A DNA stretch of 16,412 nt, taken from positions 1 through 16,412 of the forward strand of contig PMLH01000405.1 in assembly GCA_003159055.1 (NCBI GenBank), given 5' to 3'. The stretch is from Myxococcales bacterium. Lineage in GTDB: Bacteria > Myxococcota > Polyangia > Fen-1088. The notes under the pieces are model-generated. The model was given only the letters and a program-made list of their open reading frames with translations. It was not told the DNA's origin and did no database searches. The position numbers were made by a program, and so were the translations under genes. Below, piece by piece: positions 1 to 8,361 of the stretch; positions within the stretch are counted from its first letter, which is position 1; every line of letters starts with the position of its first letter.

Positions 1-858
1 CTTGCTGCTCCCCATCTTGAAGCCGTTGCCGTTTCCATCCGTGGGGTTGTACGTGCCGTACGTGGCGTAGCCACACCCGAACGCCCAGTTGTTTTCAACG
101 ATAACCGGGACTTCCTGATTGATCAGATCGTAACAGTCGTCAGAGTTCCACCACGACCGGTTGCCCCTGAGGATCGTGCTGTCACCGGCGGTTTGGTAGT
201 GGACACCAAAGCCGTCGGCATTCTGTCCCTGGCCCTGATTGGAAGTCGCATCGTAGTTGTCATGCGCATCACAATTGAGAACCAGGTGGCCACCCGCGCC
301 CTTGCTGCCGATGAAGATCCCGTTGCCGCTGTTGTGGTGCATGTTGAGTAACTCGAAGATGTCGTTGCCTCCGCTATCCACCGCAAAGCCGTTGTTGGAG
401 AAGGTGTTCATGGGGACGCAGCATTCCTCGATCCCTTTGAAATGCAGCCAGCTACCCGTGACCGAGACACCCATCGTGTAGCCGGTGGTCGATAGGGTCA
501 TGTTCGAGAAGTCGAGCAGCGGAGCTTCGCCCGGGTAGGCCCAATACTTGATTCGATTGGTATCCGAGGTTCCGCTCTTCGAAAACAGGATGCCAGCGCC
601 GCTGGTTTTGGGCGTCGTGATCGCGTAAGTGCCGCCGCGGAGGTAGACCGTGTCTCCCGCCACCGCAGTGTCGGCCCCCTTCTGCACAGTGGCGAAGGGT
701 TGATCCATGGTTCCCGGATTGGAATCGCTGCCCGTGGTCGCAACGTAATAGTCCTTGGCGAACGCGGTCTGGCTGGCCGACCAAGACCAACCTGCGGCAA
801 CCCCAAGTGCCGAGAGCAGTCGCCAAGCCGTGTTGATTCGGTGTCTTGCGGACGTCAT
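1..858 (-). CDS. Family 9 pectate lyase (right-handed parallel beta-helix), 3' end outside window
   Basis: Exported polysaccharide lyase that would cleave pectate by Ca2+-dependent beta-elimination. The frame is open for 286 codons from ATG at 856-858 to the window edge, so the C-terminus is missing. AAGGAG lies just upstream of the ATG. Residues 1-34 look like a signal peptide ending in AFA. The mature part opens with the DYYVATTGSDSNPGT and PFATVQKGAD / GDTVYLRGGTY motifs typical of PL9 beta-helix enzymes. NADGFG (Asp215) and NSDDCYD (Asp240, Asp241, Asp244) match the four calcium ligands known in Dickeya PelL (209, 233, 234, 237). GNGFK (Lys281) matches its catalytic Lys273, and the spacings agree within one residue. 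The active site is therefore intact within the window. The gene follows the DUF4337 gene by 21 bp and is probably co-transcribed. True substrate could differ from pectate. Confidence 0.88.
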   Translation of the reverse strand, partial: MTSARHRINTAWRLLSALGVAAGWSWSASQTAFAKDYYVATTGSDSNPGTMDQPFATVQKGADTAVAGDTVYLRGGTYAITTPKTSGAGILFSKSGTSDTNRIKYWAYPGEAPLLDFSNMTLSTTGYTMGVSVTGSWLHFKGIEECCVPMNTFSNNGFAVDSGGNDIFELLNMHHNSGNGIFIGSKGAGGHLVLNCDAHDNYDATSNQGQGQNADGFGVHYQTAGDSTILRGNRSWWNSDDCYDLINQEVPVIVENNWAFGCGYATYGTYNPTDGNGNGFKMGSSK

Positions 859-879
859 CGAAAGCTCCTTGCGTGGGTC

Positions 880-1431
880 TCACACCACGAACAGCCCGTA
901 GATGAGATAGAGCAGGCCCACCAAGCCCAACCCACCCGACGCCGCCCACATCGACTTGCGTTTGGTGATCATGCATACCGACGCCAGCGCGATGGCGATT
1001 TGCAACGCGGCGATGCCACTGCCGAGAGGAGGTCCGTGCTTGGCCGCCTCGTCCCGGGTGGCCTCGAAGCGCTCGGCATCTCTCTTGATGCCATCCTGCT
1101 CGACCCGATATTCGTCCGCGCGCTTCTTCGCATCGGCCTGGGCCTCGGGCAAACCGGTGCGGCTTTCCATCTCGGCCAGCGAACGCTTGATGCTTTTGGC
1201 CTGGTAGTACGCCCACGCGTCCGATGCCAGCGCCTGATTGAGGAGCACTCGACTGCCGTATCCGCCCGACTTCAGGCTGCCGTAGGCCGTGATGACCGCC
1301 AGTACGACGATCATCAGCGAGACGTACCTCGTCCAGGAATCCCGCTTTTCCTTTTGCTTGGCGGCCTGACGATCCTCGTGGATGGCTTTGATGAGCTCTG
1401 CAATATCCTGCTGCTGTGAAGGGTTTTCCAT
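880..1431 (-). CDS. DUF4337 family inner-membrane protein
   Basis: 183-residue membrane protein of unknown function. I see a charged N-terminus (1-32), one membrane helix at about 34-52, the conserved-looking block NQALASDAWAYYQAKSIK (65-82) that marks DUF4337 proteins, a charged, probably helical stretch at 85-132, and two further membrane helices at about 138-156 and 162-182. The frame can be extended upstream to 1497, but the preferred start is ATG at 1429-1431, giving MENPSQQQ, because the extension reads as non-conserved residues in the divergent promoter region. The Shine-Dalgarno-like GGGGAGAG is rather far from this ATG, so the start is not certain. The gene is divergent from the SIR2-TPR gene and stops 21 bp before the pectate lyase start. 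Confidence 0.8.
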   Translation of the reverse strand: MENPSQQQDIAELIKAIHEDRQAAKQKEKRDSWTRYVSLMIVVLAVITAYGSLKSGGYGSRVLLNQALASDAWAYYQAKSIKRSLAEMESRTGLPEAQADAKKRADEYRVEQDGIKRDAERFEATRDEAAKHGPPLGSGIAALQIAIALASVCMITKRKSMWAASGGLGLVGLLYLIYGLFVV

Positions 1432-1571
1432 GGCGGTGGTCGATGCTCTCCCCTGGGGGTAGATTCGCGCTGGTTCAGCGTAGGCTATAGCACACACGTA
1501 CGGGATGTACGCTTGGTCGACAATCGGTTAGATTGCTCACCCTTAATTAGCCAACGACGAAAGGGAATTCC
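1432..1571. promoter_or_regulatory. Divergent promoter region between DUF4337 and SIR2-TPR genes
   Basis: These 140 bp separate two divergently read genes and must carry both promoters. On the minus strand TGC-TATAGC (complement of about 1484-1492) resembles an extended -10 box, but no good -35 accompanies it. A 5-bp inverted repeat, CGTAC-N5-GTACG, lies at 1497-1511. I could not identify a convincing plus-strand promoter. The region is AT-richer than its surroundings near 1520-1560. Confidence 0.4.
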
Positions 1572-4500
1572 ATGCAGCCACTCTCGGAAGCTCTGCTTGA
1601 ACGACTCAGGAATCGCCAGGCGATCTTGGTCGCAGGCCTCGGGTGCTCGGAGCTTGCCGTCCTTCCCGGCTGGCGCATGCTTGGCTTGGCCCTGGCGAAG
1701 CGGGTCGTGGACGACACGGAAAAACAGGCCGTCGTCGACATGATCCAGGCTGGCCAGCTTTCCGCTGCGCTGGCCGTTCTGCGCGCCACCCTGCTGGAGA
1801 CTGAGCTCGTGGAGACCCTGCAGGGGCTGCTACCGGTTCGCAGCCAGGCTCCCGATGCCATCCAAGCCCTCGCCAACGCCCCGTGGCGCGGGATCATCAC
1901 GACCGGGCTCGATTCCATGTGGACCGCCGCCCTAGGCAACGCCCCCGACCTGGCCGGACGCATGGTGTTCGCCGGCAGCGCCGCCACGCTGGAAGGCGGA
2001 CGGGGACGCTTCCTGCTTCAGCTTTTCGGTCGGCCGGACGTGCCGTCGTCGCTGTGCCTGGCGCCGTTCGAAATCGGCCCGAAAATCCTGGCCACCGGCG
2101 CTGCCAAGTTCCTTGAAGGGCTGCACAAGAGGTGGTCCTTCGTGTTCGCAGGTTTCTCGCCGAGCGATCCGGATTTGGCCCTACTCGCTGGACGCATCCT
2201 CGGAAACAGCCCGTCCACGCTCGAACATTTTTTCGTGGCGCCAGAGCTTTCCAACGTGGATGCCCGTCGGGTTGCGGCCGAGTTCGGGCTGACCGGCGTC
2301 GCCGTCGACGGCACGCTGGAGGATGGGCTCAAGGCTCTCGCGAACGCGTGCGAGCTGGCCAGCGACAAGCCGACGGTGGAAGATGTGGAGGCGTGGTTGG
2401 AAAGGCTGACCGCGGAGCCAGAGGACGAAGAAGCGCAAAACATGCTCGACGAGGGCATGGCCAAGCTGTCCGAGAACAAGGAATGGGAGCGCCTGGTTGC
2501 CGCCCTCATCAGTCGCGCCGAGCTGGAATCCGCGCCCAAGGATCAGTCCGCCGATCTGTATGAAGCCGGCATGGTGCTCGACAAGGAGCTCGCCGCACCC
2601 GACCGCGCGTATCCGGTCTTGGTGATGGCGCTGCACCTCACGCCGCACGACGCACCTTTGTTGAACGATGCGAAGCAGGTTGCGGAAAAGTCGGGGCAAT
2701 CGAAGGAATTCATCGAGGAGCTGCGCCAGATCGAAAGCGAAGCGCCCGCGTCCGCCGACCTGGGTGCGATGAGCCTCGGCGTCGCGCGCATGCTGGCCGA
2801 CGATCCGGCAAGGCACGAAGAAGCTATCGCCGCCTACCAGAGACTGGTCGATCGAGATCCCAGCAATGCAGAAGCGATGTCCAACTTGGAATCGCTCTTG
2901 CGCAAGGCCGATCGCTGGGATGCCCTTGGGGCGCTCTACGAAAAGGTGCTGGAACGCGACCCGGGCAACGCGCAGGTCCGGGCGAAGCTGGAGGATGTCT
3001 ACCGGCGCACGCAAAAGACGGCGCAGCTCATCGAGCTTCTGCAGGCACGCCTGGCACAGAACCACGACGACAGCGATGCCCGCAAACAGCTCGAAACTCT
3101 GTACGAGGAAAGCCAGCGCTGGCAGCCGCTGGCGGCGATGTACGAACGCTGGCTGGAGAAGAATCCCGACGACCACGATGTCCAGGGGAAGCTTGCGGCC
3201 GTCTACCACAGGACCCAGCAGTGGCAGCCGCTCGCGGTTCTGTACCAACGCGACCTGGCCAGAAATCCGGAAAGCGTCGAAGCCTTGAACCAGGTCGAGG
3301 ATCTCTACCGCAGGAGCGAACAGTGGCGGCCGCTGGCCGATCTGCTGGAACGGCGGGCCGAAAGGCGCGAGCCGGCCGGCGCGCGCGCCATGCGGCTTGA
3401 ACGTGCATCGATCTTCATCGACAAGCTGAAGGACTTCGACGCTGCGTTGGCTGTGGCCCGGAGGTTCGTCGCAAGCGATCCGTCCGCGGCCGAGGAGATC
3501 TGCGCCAAGTGCCTGGATCGCGACCCAGGCAACGCGGGCGCATTGCTTGCGCTGTCGGATCTCGCCCGGGACAAGGGCGACCACCTTCGTGCGGCCAAAT
3601 TCATTCTTGACGCCGCGGAGCGAACCCAGAATCCGCTCGAGCTGGGCCGGCTTTTCACCGAGGCCGGCAGCATCTACCTCGATCACCTGGCCGACGAGGG
3701 CAAAGCGGTGGAATTCTTCCAGCGCGCTCTGGCCGCCGATCCGGAACAGAACGCCGCCGCCGGACGGTTGCTGGCGCTGCGGGAAAAGGCCGAGGATTGG
3801 GCGGGCGCTGAGCCGCTTATCGACTTGCTCTTGCGCAAGACCCCCGACGACGGATCGGGCGGCAAGTGCGAGCTCTACCAGCGGCAGGCCCACAACGCGC
3901 GCAAGCTCGGCAAGGCCGACAAGGCTGCGGCAGCGCTCGGCGCTGCAAGCAAGCTCGATCCCCAGTCGGCGAGCTTGGCCCTGGGGTATGCCGACGCTCT
4001 GTTCGAGCGGCAGGCGTGGGCCGAAGCGCGCGCGGAATACCAGCGCGCGCGGGATCTGCTGGGCGAGAAGGCCTCCGGCGCACAGCTAGCCCAGCTGTGC
4101 GAAAAGCTAGGCGCCTGCTCGGTTCAGACGAACGCGCTCGACCTCGCGGTTCTCTACTACGACGAGGCCCTGGCGCTGGAACCGGAAAAGCGCAGCACCC
4201 TGGAAGTCTTGATCGATCTGCGTACGACCCGGGAAGAGTGGGAAGAGCAAGTTACTCTGAAACGAAAACTGCTCGCGATGGTGACCGCCGACCAAGACAA
4301 GGCGAACATCCTCGACGAAATCGGCGATGCACTGCAGGAAAAGCTCGGCGACTGGCCGGCGGCAATCGAAGCCTACCGCGAGGCGCTGGCGTCCCAGCCC
4401 GAACGCCGGCAGACCCTGTTCAAGACCCTCGGCTACTACACACAAGAAGAGCAGTGGACGGCCGCAGTCGAGACCCTGCAGAAACTGGCCGGCTTGGAAA

Positions 4501-6005
4501 GCGAGCCGGCGGGGCGAGCCAAGCTGAACTACGCGATGGCCGCCATCTACCGCGATGAGATGAAGGACACCGCCAAGGCCGCCGAGCTGTTTTCCAAGGT
4601 GCTCGACGACAATCCGCTTTACCCCAAGGCGTTCGAGGCGATCGAGAAGCTGCTGGGCGATGCCAAAGACTGGAAAGACCTGGAGCGCGCCTATCGCAAG
4701 CAAATCAAGCGCCTGCCCCAAGACGGGGCCGTCGAAATGAAGTTGCGGCTTTGGGATGCGCTGACCGAGGTCGCGCTCAAGCAGCACGACAGGGAAGGCG
4801 CCGCGCTGACCATGGAAGAGGCGGCGGCCCTCGATCGCGACAACATTGCCCGGCAGGAACGGCTGGCCAACCTCTACTTCAGCCTTGGCCCGTCGGCGGC
4901 CGACAAGGCCATCGCGCAGCACCAGGCGCTCCTGGCCAAGAGGCCCGACCGCATCGATTCGTACAAGGCGCTGGCCGCGCTGTTTTTCCAGGCCGGCGCG
5001 CACGACAAGATGTGGTGCGTGGCGGGCGCCATGACCTGCCTCGGAAAAGCCGACCCGCCTCTGCAAGCGCTGTACGAAAACTTCCGCCCAACCCAGAGCA
5101 CGGCCGCGCCGGGCAAGCTCACCCTAGACCTGTGGCGCAAGATCGCCCACCCCGACGAGACCCCCACTTTGAGCTCGCTCTTCTCGCTGCTTTCGTCTGC
5201 GCTGGCCATGACCACAGCGCAACCGCACAAGGTACTCGGGCTCGACAAGCACGCGCGCCTGGACCTCGCCGGCAGCAACTGGTCGTACGCCTCGGCTCTT
5301 CGCTATGTCGCGAGCACCATCGAGGCGCCGTTGCCCGACGTGTTCATCAAGCGCGACGCCCCCGGGACCGTCAGCCTAGCCAATTTGAAAGACAAGACCG
5401 TGCTGATGCCAGCCCTCGTTATCGGACTTGGCTTCGACCAATTGTCGTCGCAAAGCCAGGTGGTCTTCGATCTGGCCAAGCGTATGGTGCAGCTGCGGCC
5501 CGAGTGCTTCCCGCGCATCACCTTGGGCACGCCGTTAGCGCTCGACATCGCGGTTCGTGCTGCGTTGCAGCTTGGCGGTTCGCCCATCGATCCCGGTGCC
5601 CATCGCGACGAGATCGACCAGATGGCCAAGCAGCTCGACGGGCTTCTTCCCGCCCCGCTTCGCACAGAGCTGAAGGTGCTGGCCAGGAGCTATGTCGAGG
5701 CATGCGGCGGCACGGTGGACATCGGCAAGTGGATCGTCGCTTCCGACCTGACCGCGTCGCGTGCCGCCCTGGCGATTTGTGGCGACATTGGCGCCGCCGC
5801 CCGCGTGATCGCTCTCGAACCCTCGGCACAGAGCCCGATGCCCGTGGCCGAGCGAATCTATGACTTGCTTGCCTACTTCATCAGCGACGACCACTTCGCC
5901 GTGCGCGCTGCGCTTGGCCTGCAAGTCAACTTGATTCCCCCCAGCGCCCCCGATCCGCAGCCCAAACGCCGCATGAGCCACATGCAAATCAAGACCGAGG
6001 GCTAG
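1572..6005 (+). CDS. Giant SIR2-like / tetratricopeptide repeat protein with degenerate SIR2 active site
   Basis: 1477 residues, predicted cytoplasmic, no signal peptide or membrane helix. ATG at 1572 follows AAAGGGA. Residues about 15-260 look like a SIR2-like domain: a glycine motif GLGCS (22-26) followed by LPGW, a strand ending IITTGLD (108-114), LFG (151-153), GFSPSDPDL (194-202), and a closing strand/helix around 238-258. In active members the second motif reads TTN and the third HG; here Asn is Gly112 and the catalytic His is Phe152, so NAD hydrolysis is unlikely. From about 280 to 1130 the chain is helical repeats; three successive 34-residue TPR units start at 473, 507 and 541. The last ~300 residues form a non-repetitive helical domain rich in Leu and Ala that I do not recognise by name. 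Likely a scaffold. The gene stands alone, divergent from DUF4337. Confidence 0.85.
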   Translation: MQPLSEALLERLRNRQAILVAGLGCSELAVLPGWRMLGLALAKRVVDDTEKQAVVDMIQAGQLSAALAVLRATLLETELVETLQGLLPVRSQAPDAIQALANAPWRGIITTGLDSMWTAALGNAPDLAGRMVFAGSAATLEGGRGRFLLQLFGRPDVPSSLCLAPFEIGPKILATGAAKFLEGLHKRWSFVFAGFSPSDPDLALLAGRILGNSPSTLEHFFVAPELSNVDARRVAAEFGLTGVAVDGTLEDGLKALANACELASDKPTVEDVEAWLERLTAEPEDEEAQNMLDEGMAKLSENKEWERLVAALISRAELESAPKDQSADLYEAGMVLDKELAAPDRAYPVLVMALHLTPHDAPLLNDAKQVAEKSGQSKEFIEELRQIESEAPASADLGAMSLGVARMLADDPARHEEAIAAYQRLVDRDPSNAEAMSNLESLLRKADRWDALGALYEKVLERDPGNAQVRAKLEDVYRRTQKTAQLIELLQARLAQNHDDSDARKQLETLYEESQRWQPLAAMYERWLEKNPDDHDVQGKLAAVYHRTQQWQPLAVLYQRDLARNPESVEALNQVEDLYRRSEQWRPLADLLERRAERREPAGARAMRLERASIFIDKLKDFDAALAVARRFVASDPSAAEEICAKCLDRDPGNAGALLALSDLARDKGDHLRAAKFILDAAERTQNPLELGRLFTEAGSIYLDHLADEGKAVEFFQRALAADPEQNAAAGRLLALREKAEDWAGAEPLIDLLLRKTPDDGSGGKCELYQRQAHNARKLGKADKAAAALGAASKLDPQSASLALGYADALFERQAWAEARAEYQRARDLLGEKASGAQLAQLCEKLGACSVQTNALDLAVLYYDEALALEPEKRSTLEVLIDLRTTREEWEEQVTLKRKLLAMVTADQDKANILDEIGDALQEKLGDWPAAIEAYREALASQPERRQTLFKTLGYYTQEEQWTAAVETLQKLAGLESEPAGRAKLNYAMAAIYRDEMKDTAKAAELFSKVLDDNPLYPKAFEAIEKLLGDAKDWKDLERAYRKQIKRLPQDGAVEMKLRLWDALTEVALKQHDREGAALTMEEAAALDRDNIARQERLANLYFSLGPSAADKAIAQHQALLAKRPDRIDSYKALAALFFQAGAHDKMWCVAGAMTCLGKADPPLQALYENFRPTQSTAAPGKLTLDLWRKIAHPDETPTLSSLFSLLSSALAMTTAQPHKVLGLDKHARLDLAGSNWSYASALRYVASTIEAPLPDVFIKRDAPGTVSLANLKDKTVLMPALVIGLGFDQLSSQSQVVFDLAKRMVQLRPECFPRITLGTPLALDIAVRAALQLGGSPIDPGAHRDEIDQMAKQLDGLLPAPLRTELKVLARSYVEACGGTVDIGKWIVASDLTASRAALAICGDIGAAARVIALEPSAQSPMPVAERIYDLLAYFISDDHFAVRAALGLQVNLIPPSAPDPQPKRRMSHMQIKTEG

Positions 6006-6338
6006 CCCGTACACGACCAGCTTCTGTCTTCCGTTTTGAGGCGACGCAGCTCGGCTGGCGAATGGCAATGTGCTGATTGCCGCTTCGGCGTGTACCGCTT
6101 CGAAGCGCCTATCGCCCCCGCCGCTCGTGCACGCAGTCGCACAGTAGGGGCGAGCGCGTGAGCATGGGGAGTAGACGGCACCCCGTTCCAGAGGAAGTTG
6201 AGGCATTCCCAGAAGTTACCCGTAATTTACGTCACGCATGATTGTCACGGTGCCGAGGACTGTAACGAAACCTCCGCCAGTGAACTGCATCCGACTCACG
6301 AAGCTTGACTGACCTAGCCGCGTTTGGAGGTCGAAGAA
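6006..6338. other. 333-bp gene-free region
   Basis: No ORF here has a plausible start or composition. The stop codon of the TPR gene sits in the palindrome GGGCTAGCCC (5998-6007). A hairpin GGCAAT-N6-ATTGCC occupies 6064-6081, and CGCTTCGAAGCG is a 12-bp palindrome at 6096-6107. None is followed by a T-run, so I cannot call a rho-independent terminator. The last 120 bp become AT-richer and probably hold the promoter of the next gene, but I found no convincing -35/-10 pair. Confidence 0.4.
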
Positions 6339-6917
6339 ATGTCCACTTATCCGCTATTGCTTATTGTCTTGGCCGCGCAATCAAAAGTCGGCGCTACCGA
6401 ATCCATGCCTTCGTCATTGCCCCGCGCCGATGAGCCGGCGACGCCGCACGTGCTGAAACCCGCCAGGGCCTTGACGAATGCTTGCCGAGTTCCTGGAGCT
6501 GTGTGCGTTTTCGCTGGCGGTGCCGACACCTATGGCGACGAACGCGAGGCGGCACCCATGATGCACGTCCCAGTGCTCAAGCGCAGCGTTGAGGTTGCCG
6601 GCCTGGGTGCCGTGGCAGCACCGCCAAAGGATAGCCCCTGGCAGGTCGAAATCGTGGCGCGATTCAAGACCACCCCATCAGGGGCGGCTCCCATCCATCT
6701 CGTCTTGCTCGACAAGGCCGACCCGGACGCCATTGCAAACTGGAAGGCCGCCACCATTGGGCGCATCCGCATGGCGCCCACCAAACTGGTGGCCATGCGC
6801 TTCGACTTGCGCCCTGAGGATGGTTTCATGCCTGGCCACGACTACCTCTTGCTTTTCGTCGAGACGGGCGACCTCGGAAATACGATTCTTGCCAAGGGCG
6901 ACGTGAACTTAGATTAG
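6339..6917 (+). CDS. Hypothetical small protein, possibly exported
   Basis: 192 residues that I do not recognise. ATG at 6339 is chosen because GGAGG (6326-6330) lies 8 nt upstream; a TTG at 6324 would overlap that ribosome binding site. The N-terminus has a short hydrophobic stretch (4-13) that may be a signal peptide, although it lacks the usual basic residues. Two cysteines (49 and 56) are close enough for a disulfide if the protein is periplasmic. Residues 85-190 look like alternating beta strands (WQVEIVARF, HLVLLDKA, KLVAMRFDL, DYLLLFVETG), which suggests a small beta-sandwich. It has no operon partner: 333 bp of gene-free DNA lies upstream, and the next gene is convergent. Confidence 0.6.
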   Translation: MSTYPLLLIVLAAQSKVGATESMPSSLPRADEPATPHVLKPARALTNACRVPGAVCVFAGGADTYGDEREAAPMMHVPVLKRSVEVAGLGAVAAPPKDSPWQVEIVARFKTTPSGAAPIHLVLLDKADPDAIANWKAATIGRIRMAPTKLVAMRFDLRPEDGFMPGHDYLLLFVETGDLGNTILAKGDVNLD

Positions 6918-6947
6918 AGGATGTCCCCATTTTGATGCTCGCGCATC

Positions 6948-7078
6948 GGGAGAGCGGCGTTCGTCCACCCTGGGCCAAGCTTCTGGCGATAGTCGGCTGG
7001 GCTGCGGCCGGGCGGATCGAGCGGAGGGCGTGGGTGGCGGCCAGGGGTCGAGGGTCCAAGGCCGACCGCCGCTCTCCC
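6948..7078. repeat. 19-nt imperfect inverted repeat flanking 93 bp
   Basis: The arms are 6948-6966 and 7060-7078, identical in 17 of 19 positions when one is reverse-complemented, including a perfect 12-bp block GGGAGAGCGGCG / CGCCGCTCTCCC. It lies between the convergent ends of the 192-residue and 94-residue genes. It could be a structured bidirectional transcription end, a small non-autonomous mobile element, or chance. No target-site duplication or U-tract was evident. The minus strand also holds a 28-codon stop-terminated stretch at about 6919-7002 containing the residues ADYRQ, as does the C-terminus of the neighbouring coiled-coil gene (a shared 14-nt word). Confidence 0.4.
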
Positions 7079-7108
7079 CGCGGGGGCCAGCGCTAAGCTC
7101 AGCCACTC

Positions 7109-7393
7109 CTACCGTTGTCGCTTCAACGCCGATCCCAGGGCGGCGATCACCACGATGGCGGCAGCACCCACCAGCAGACCTGTGTAGGCGTGGTGAACGG
7201 TGGCTGGCAGGTTGGGCAGAAGACCGCTCTTGGCGAGCAGGTACCACGCGCCAAAGCCAAGGCCGAGACCCACCAGACCCACGCGCCAAAACAGGGCCAC
7301 GCCCCCCGGCTTGGGGTTGCCGCGCGCCAGAAGCCCGAACAGGGTGATGAGGACGGCTGCACCTGGAACGGTCAAGGCCAAAATGGTGGTCAT
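7109..7393 (-). CDS. Small three-helix membrane protein
   Basis: 94 residues, almost entirely hydrophobic, of unknown function. Three membrane helices are visible at about 3-23, 32-53 and 68-88, with a basic C-terminal tail (KRQR). ATG at 7391-7393 lies 9 bp after the stop of the coiled-coil gene, and an AAGAGG-like site overlaps that stop, so the two genes form an operon and are probably translationally linked. I recognise no family. Confidence 0.65.
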   Translation of the reverse strand: MTTILALTVPGAAVLITLFGLLARGNPKPGGVALFWRVGLVGLGLGFGAWYLLAKSGLLPNLPATVHHAYTGLLVGAAAIVVIAALGSALKRQR

Positions 7394-7402
7394 GGTTGCC
7401 TC

Positions 7403-8227
7403 TTAGGATTTGCCCGCAGTACGTTGTTGGCGATAGTCGGCCAGGTGGTGCAGCTCGGCCAGAGCGTCGCCGGTCTCGGCCTCGAGCTGCTCGACCGAGT
7501 CCACGCCCAGGACCAACCCGTCGAGCTCGCTGGCAAGCTCCTCGTGGCTGCCGATGGCCACGATGTGCGATTTTAGATAGCCGAGCGCCTTCTCGAGGGT
7601 CTCCATTTGCACGGCCAACGCCTTGGCGGAATTCGAAATCTGTTCGTGCTGGCGCAGCCGCTTTTCCGCGAGCGAGAGTGCCTGCCGAAGGCTCGCTTGT
7701 ACGCGTGCATCCTGCTCGCGTTTGAGATCCGCGGTACATTCCGCCACGTCGGACTTGATCTCGGAAACCTGGTTTTCCGCCAGAAAACGAGCCAACCGCT
7801 GGTGCGCGCGCGCCATGCGCAGGAAGGTAAACAGGACCTGGCCAATCTTCTGCAGCTCGTCCTCGACCAGGCGCGCTTCCAGGGACTGATTTTCTCTGGC
7901 CAGGGCCAGGACCTCGTCCGCAACCTGTTGCAGCTCGAGAAAACGCTGGGTGTAGCTGGGATCGAGCTGCTGCAAGATCGCTTCGGTCTCGTGCTTGATG
8001 CGCTCTTGGTTTTCCTTCGACTTCTGCATCCCGATCCAGCGTCGGAAGAAAGCGCTGTCGGGCACGAAGGTCATCCACAGAGCCTCGATCCCGGCACCGA
8101 TGGCGAGCGGAAGCCAGGAAAACGTCACCAACGCGAACAGCCCGGCGGCGCCCAGCAGGATGCCGTTGTATTGGTTGAAGAAGGCTCGCCTATACGGGCT
8201 GTCCTTGTCTTTGCTTGGATCCGTCAT
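7403..8227 (-). CDS. Membrane-anchored coiled-coil protein
   Basis: 274 residues of unknown function. A short charged N-terminus (1-15) precedes a hydrophobic hairpin of two helices at about 22-37 and 39-55, followed by FRRW (61-64). From about 68 to the end the protein is charged and helical with long heptad-like stretches (for example 70-135 and 165-230), so it should project a coiled-coil rod into the cytoplasm. ATG at 8225-8227 (MTDPSKDK) is preferred over an upstream extension to 8293, whose added residues would run into the divergent promoter region; the ribosome binding site is weak. It is divergent from the solute-binding protein operon across 134 bp and is followed by the small membrane protein. 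Its architecture fits the PspA-containing envelope cluster nearby, but a link is inferred only. Confidence 0.7.
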   Translation of the reverse strand: MTDPSKDKDSPYRRAFFNQYNGILLGAAGLFALVTFSWLPLAIGAGIEALWMTFVPDSAFFRRWIGMQKSKENQERIKHETEAILQQLDPSYTQRFLELQQVADEVLALARENQSLEARLVEDELQKIGQVLFTFLRMARAHQRLARFLAENQVSEIKSDVAECTADLKREQDARVQASLRQALSLAEKRLRQHEQISNSAKALAVQMETLEKALGYLKSHIVAIGSHEELASELDGLVLGVDSVEQLEAETGDALAELHHLADYRQQRTAGKS

Positions 8228-8361
8228 GACCTGGTCATTGCCGCGGCAAGACCAACCCGATGTTAGCACGCCCTGCTCGAACCTTGACGGCACTTGGGTT
8301 TAGACGGACGCTACCGGACGTCCTTCAACCTTGCCTCAACCTCGCTCGGAGCAAACTCATC
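8228..8361. promoter_or_regulatory. Divergent promoter region, coiled-coil gene / ABC operon
   Basis: These 134 bp must carry promoters for both directions. On the minus strand TTGAAG and TCTAAA are separated by 18 bp and match sigma-70 boxes in 4 of 6 positions each (complement of roughly 8299-8328). On the plus strand TTGACG (about 8287-8292) resembles a -35 box but has no good -10 at the right distance. GGACGTCC (palindrome) lies between them. A GGAG at 8348-8351 precedes the GTG start of the plus-strand gene. Confidence 0.35.

Noticed and set aside
1472..1485. Possible sigma-54 promoter (GG-N10-GC)
   Set aside because: Only the GG and GC pairs match; the rest of the consensus is poor and such spacing is common by chance in GC-rich DNA.
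2181..3893. 570-codon open frame on the minus strand
   Set aside because: It lies wholly inside the SIR2-TPR gene on the opposite strand; long antisense frames are expected in GC-rich genes, and its residues show no domain pattern.
1572..6005. Assignment of the SIR2-TPR gene as an anti-phage NAD-depleting defence gene
   Set aside because: The residues needed for NAD hydrolysis appear replaced, and no defence genes, integrases or other island marks lie around it.
6324..6338. TTG as start of the 192-residue gene
   Set aside because: It overlaps the GGAGG ribosome binding site that is ideally spaced for ATG 6339 and would add an acidic N-terminus.
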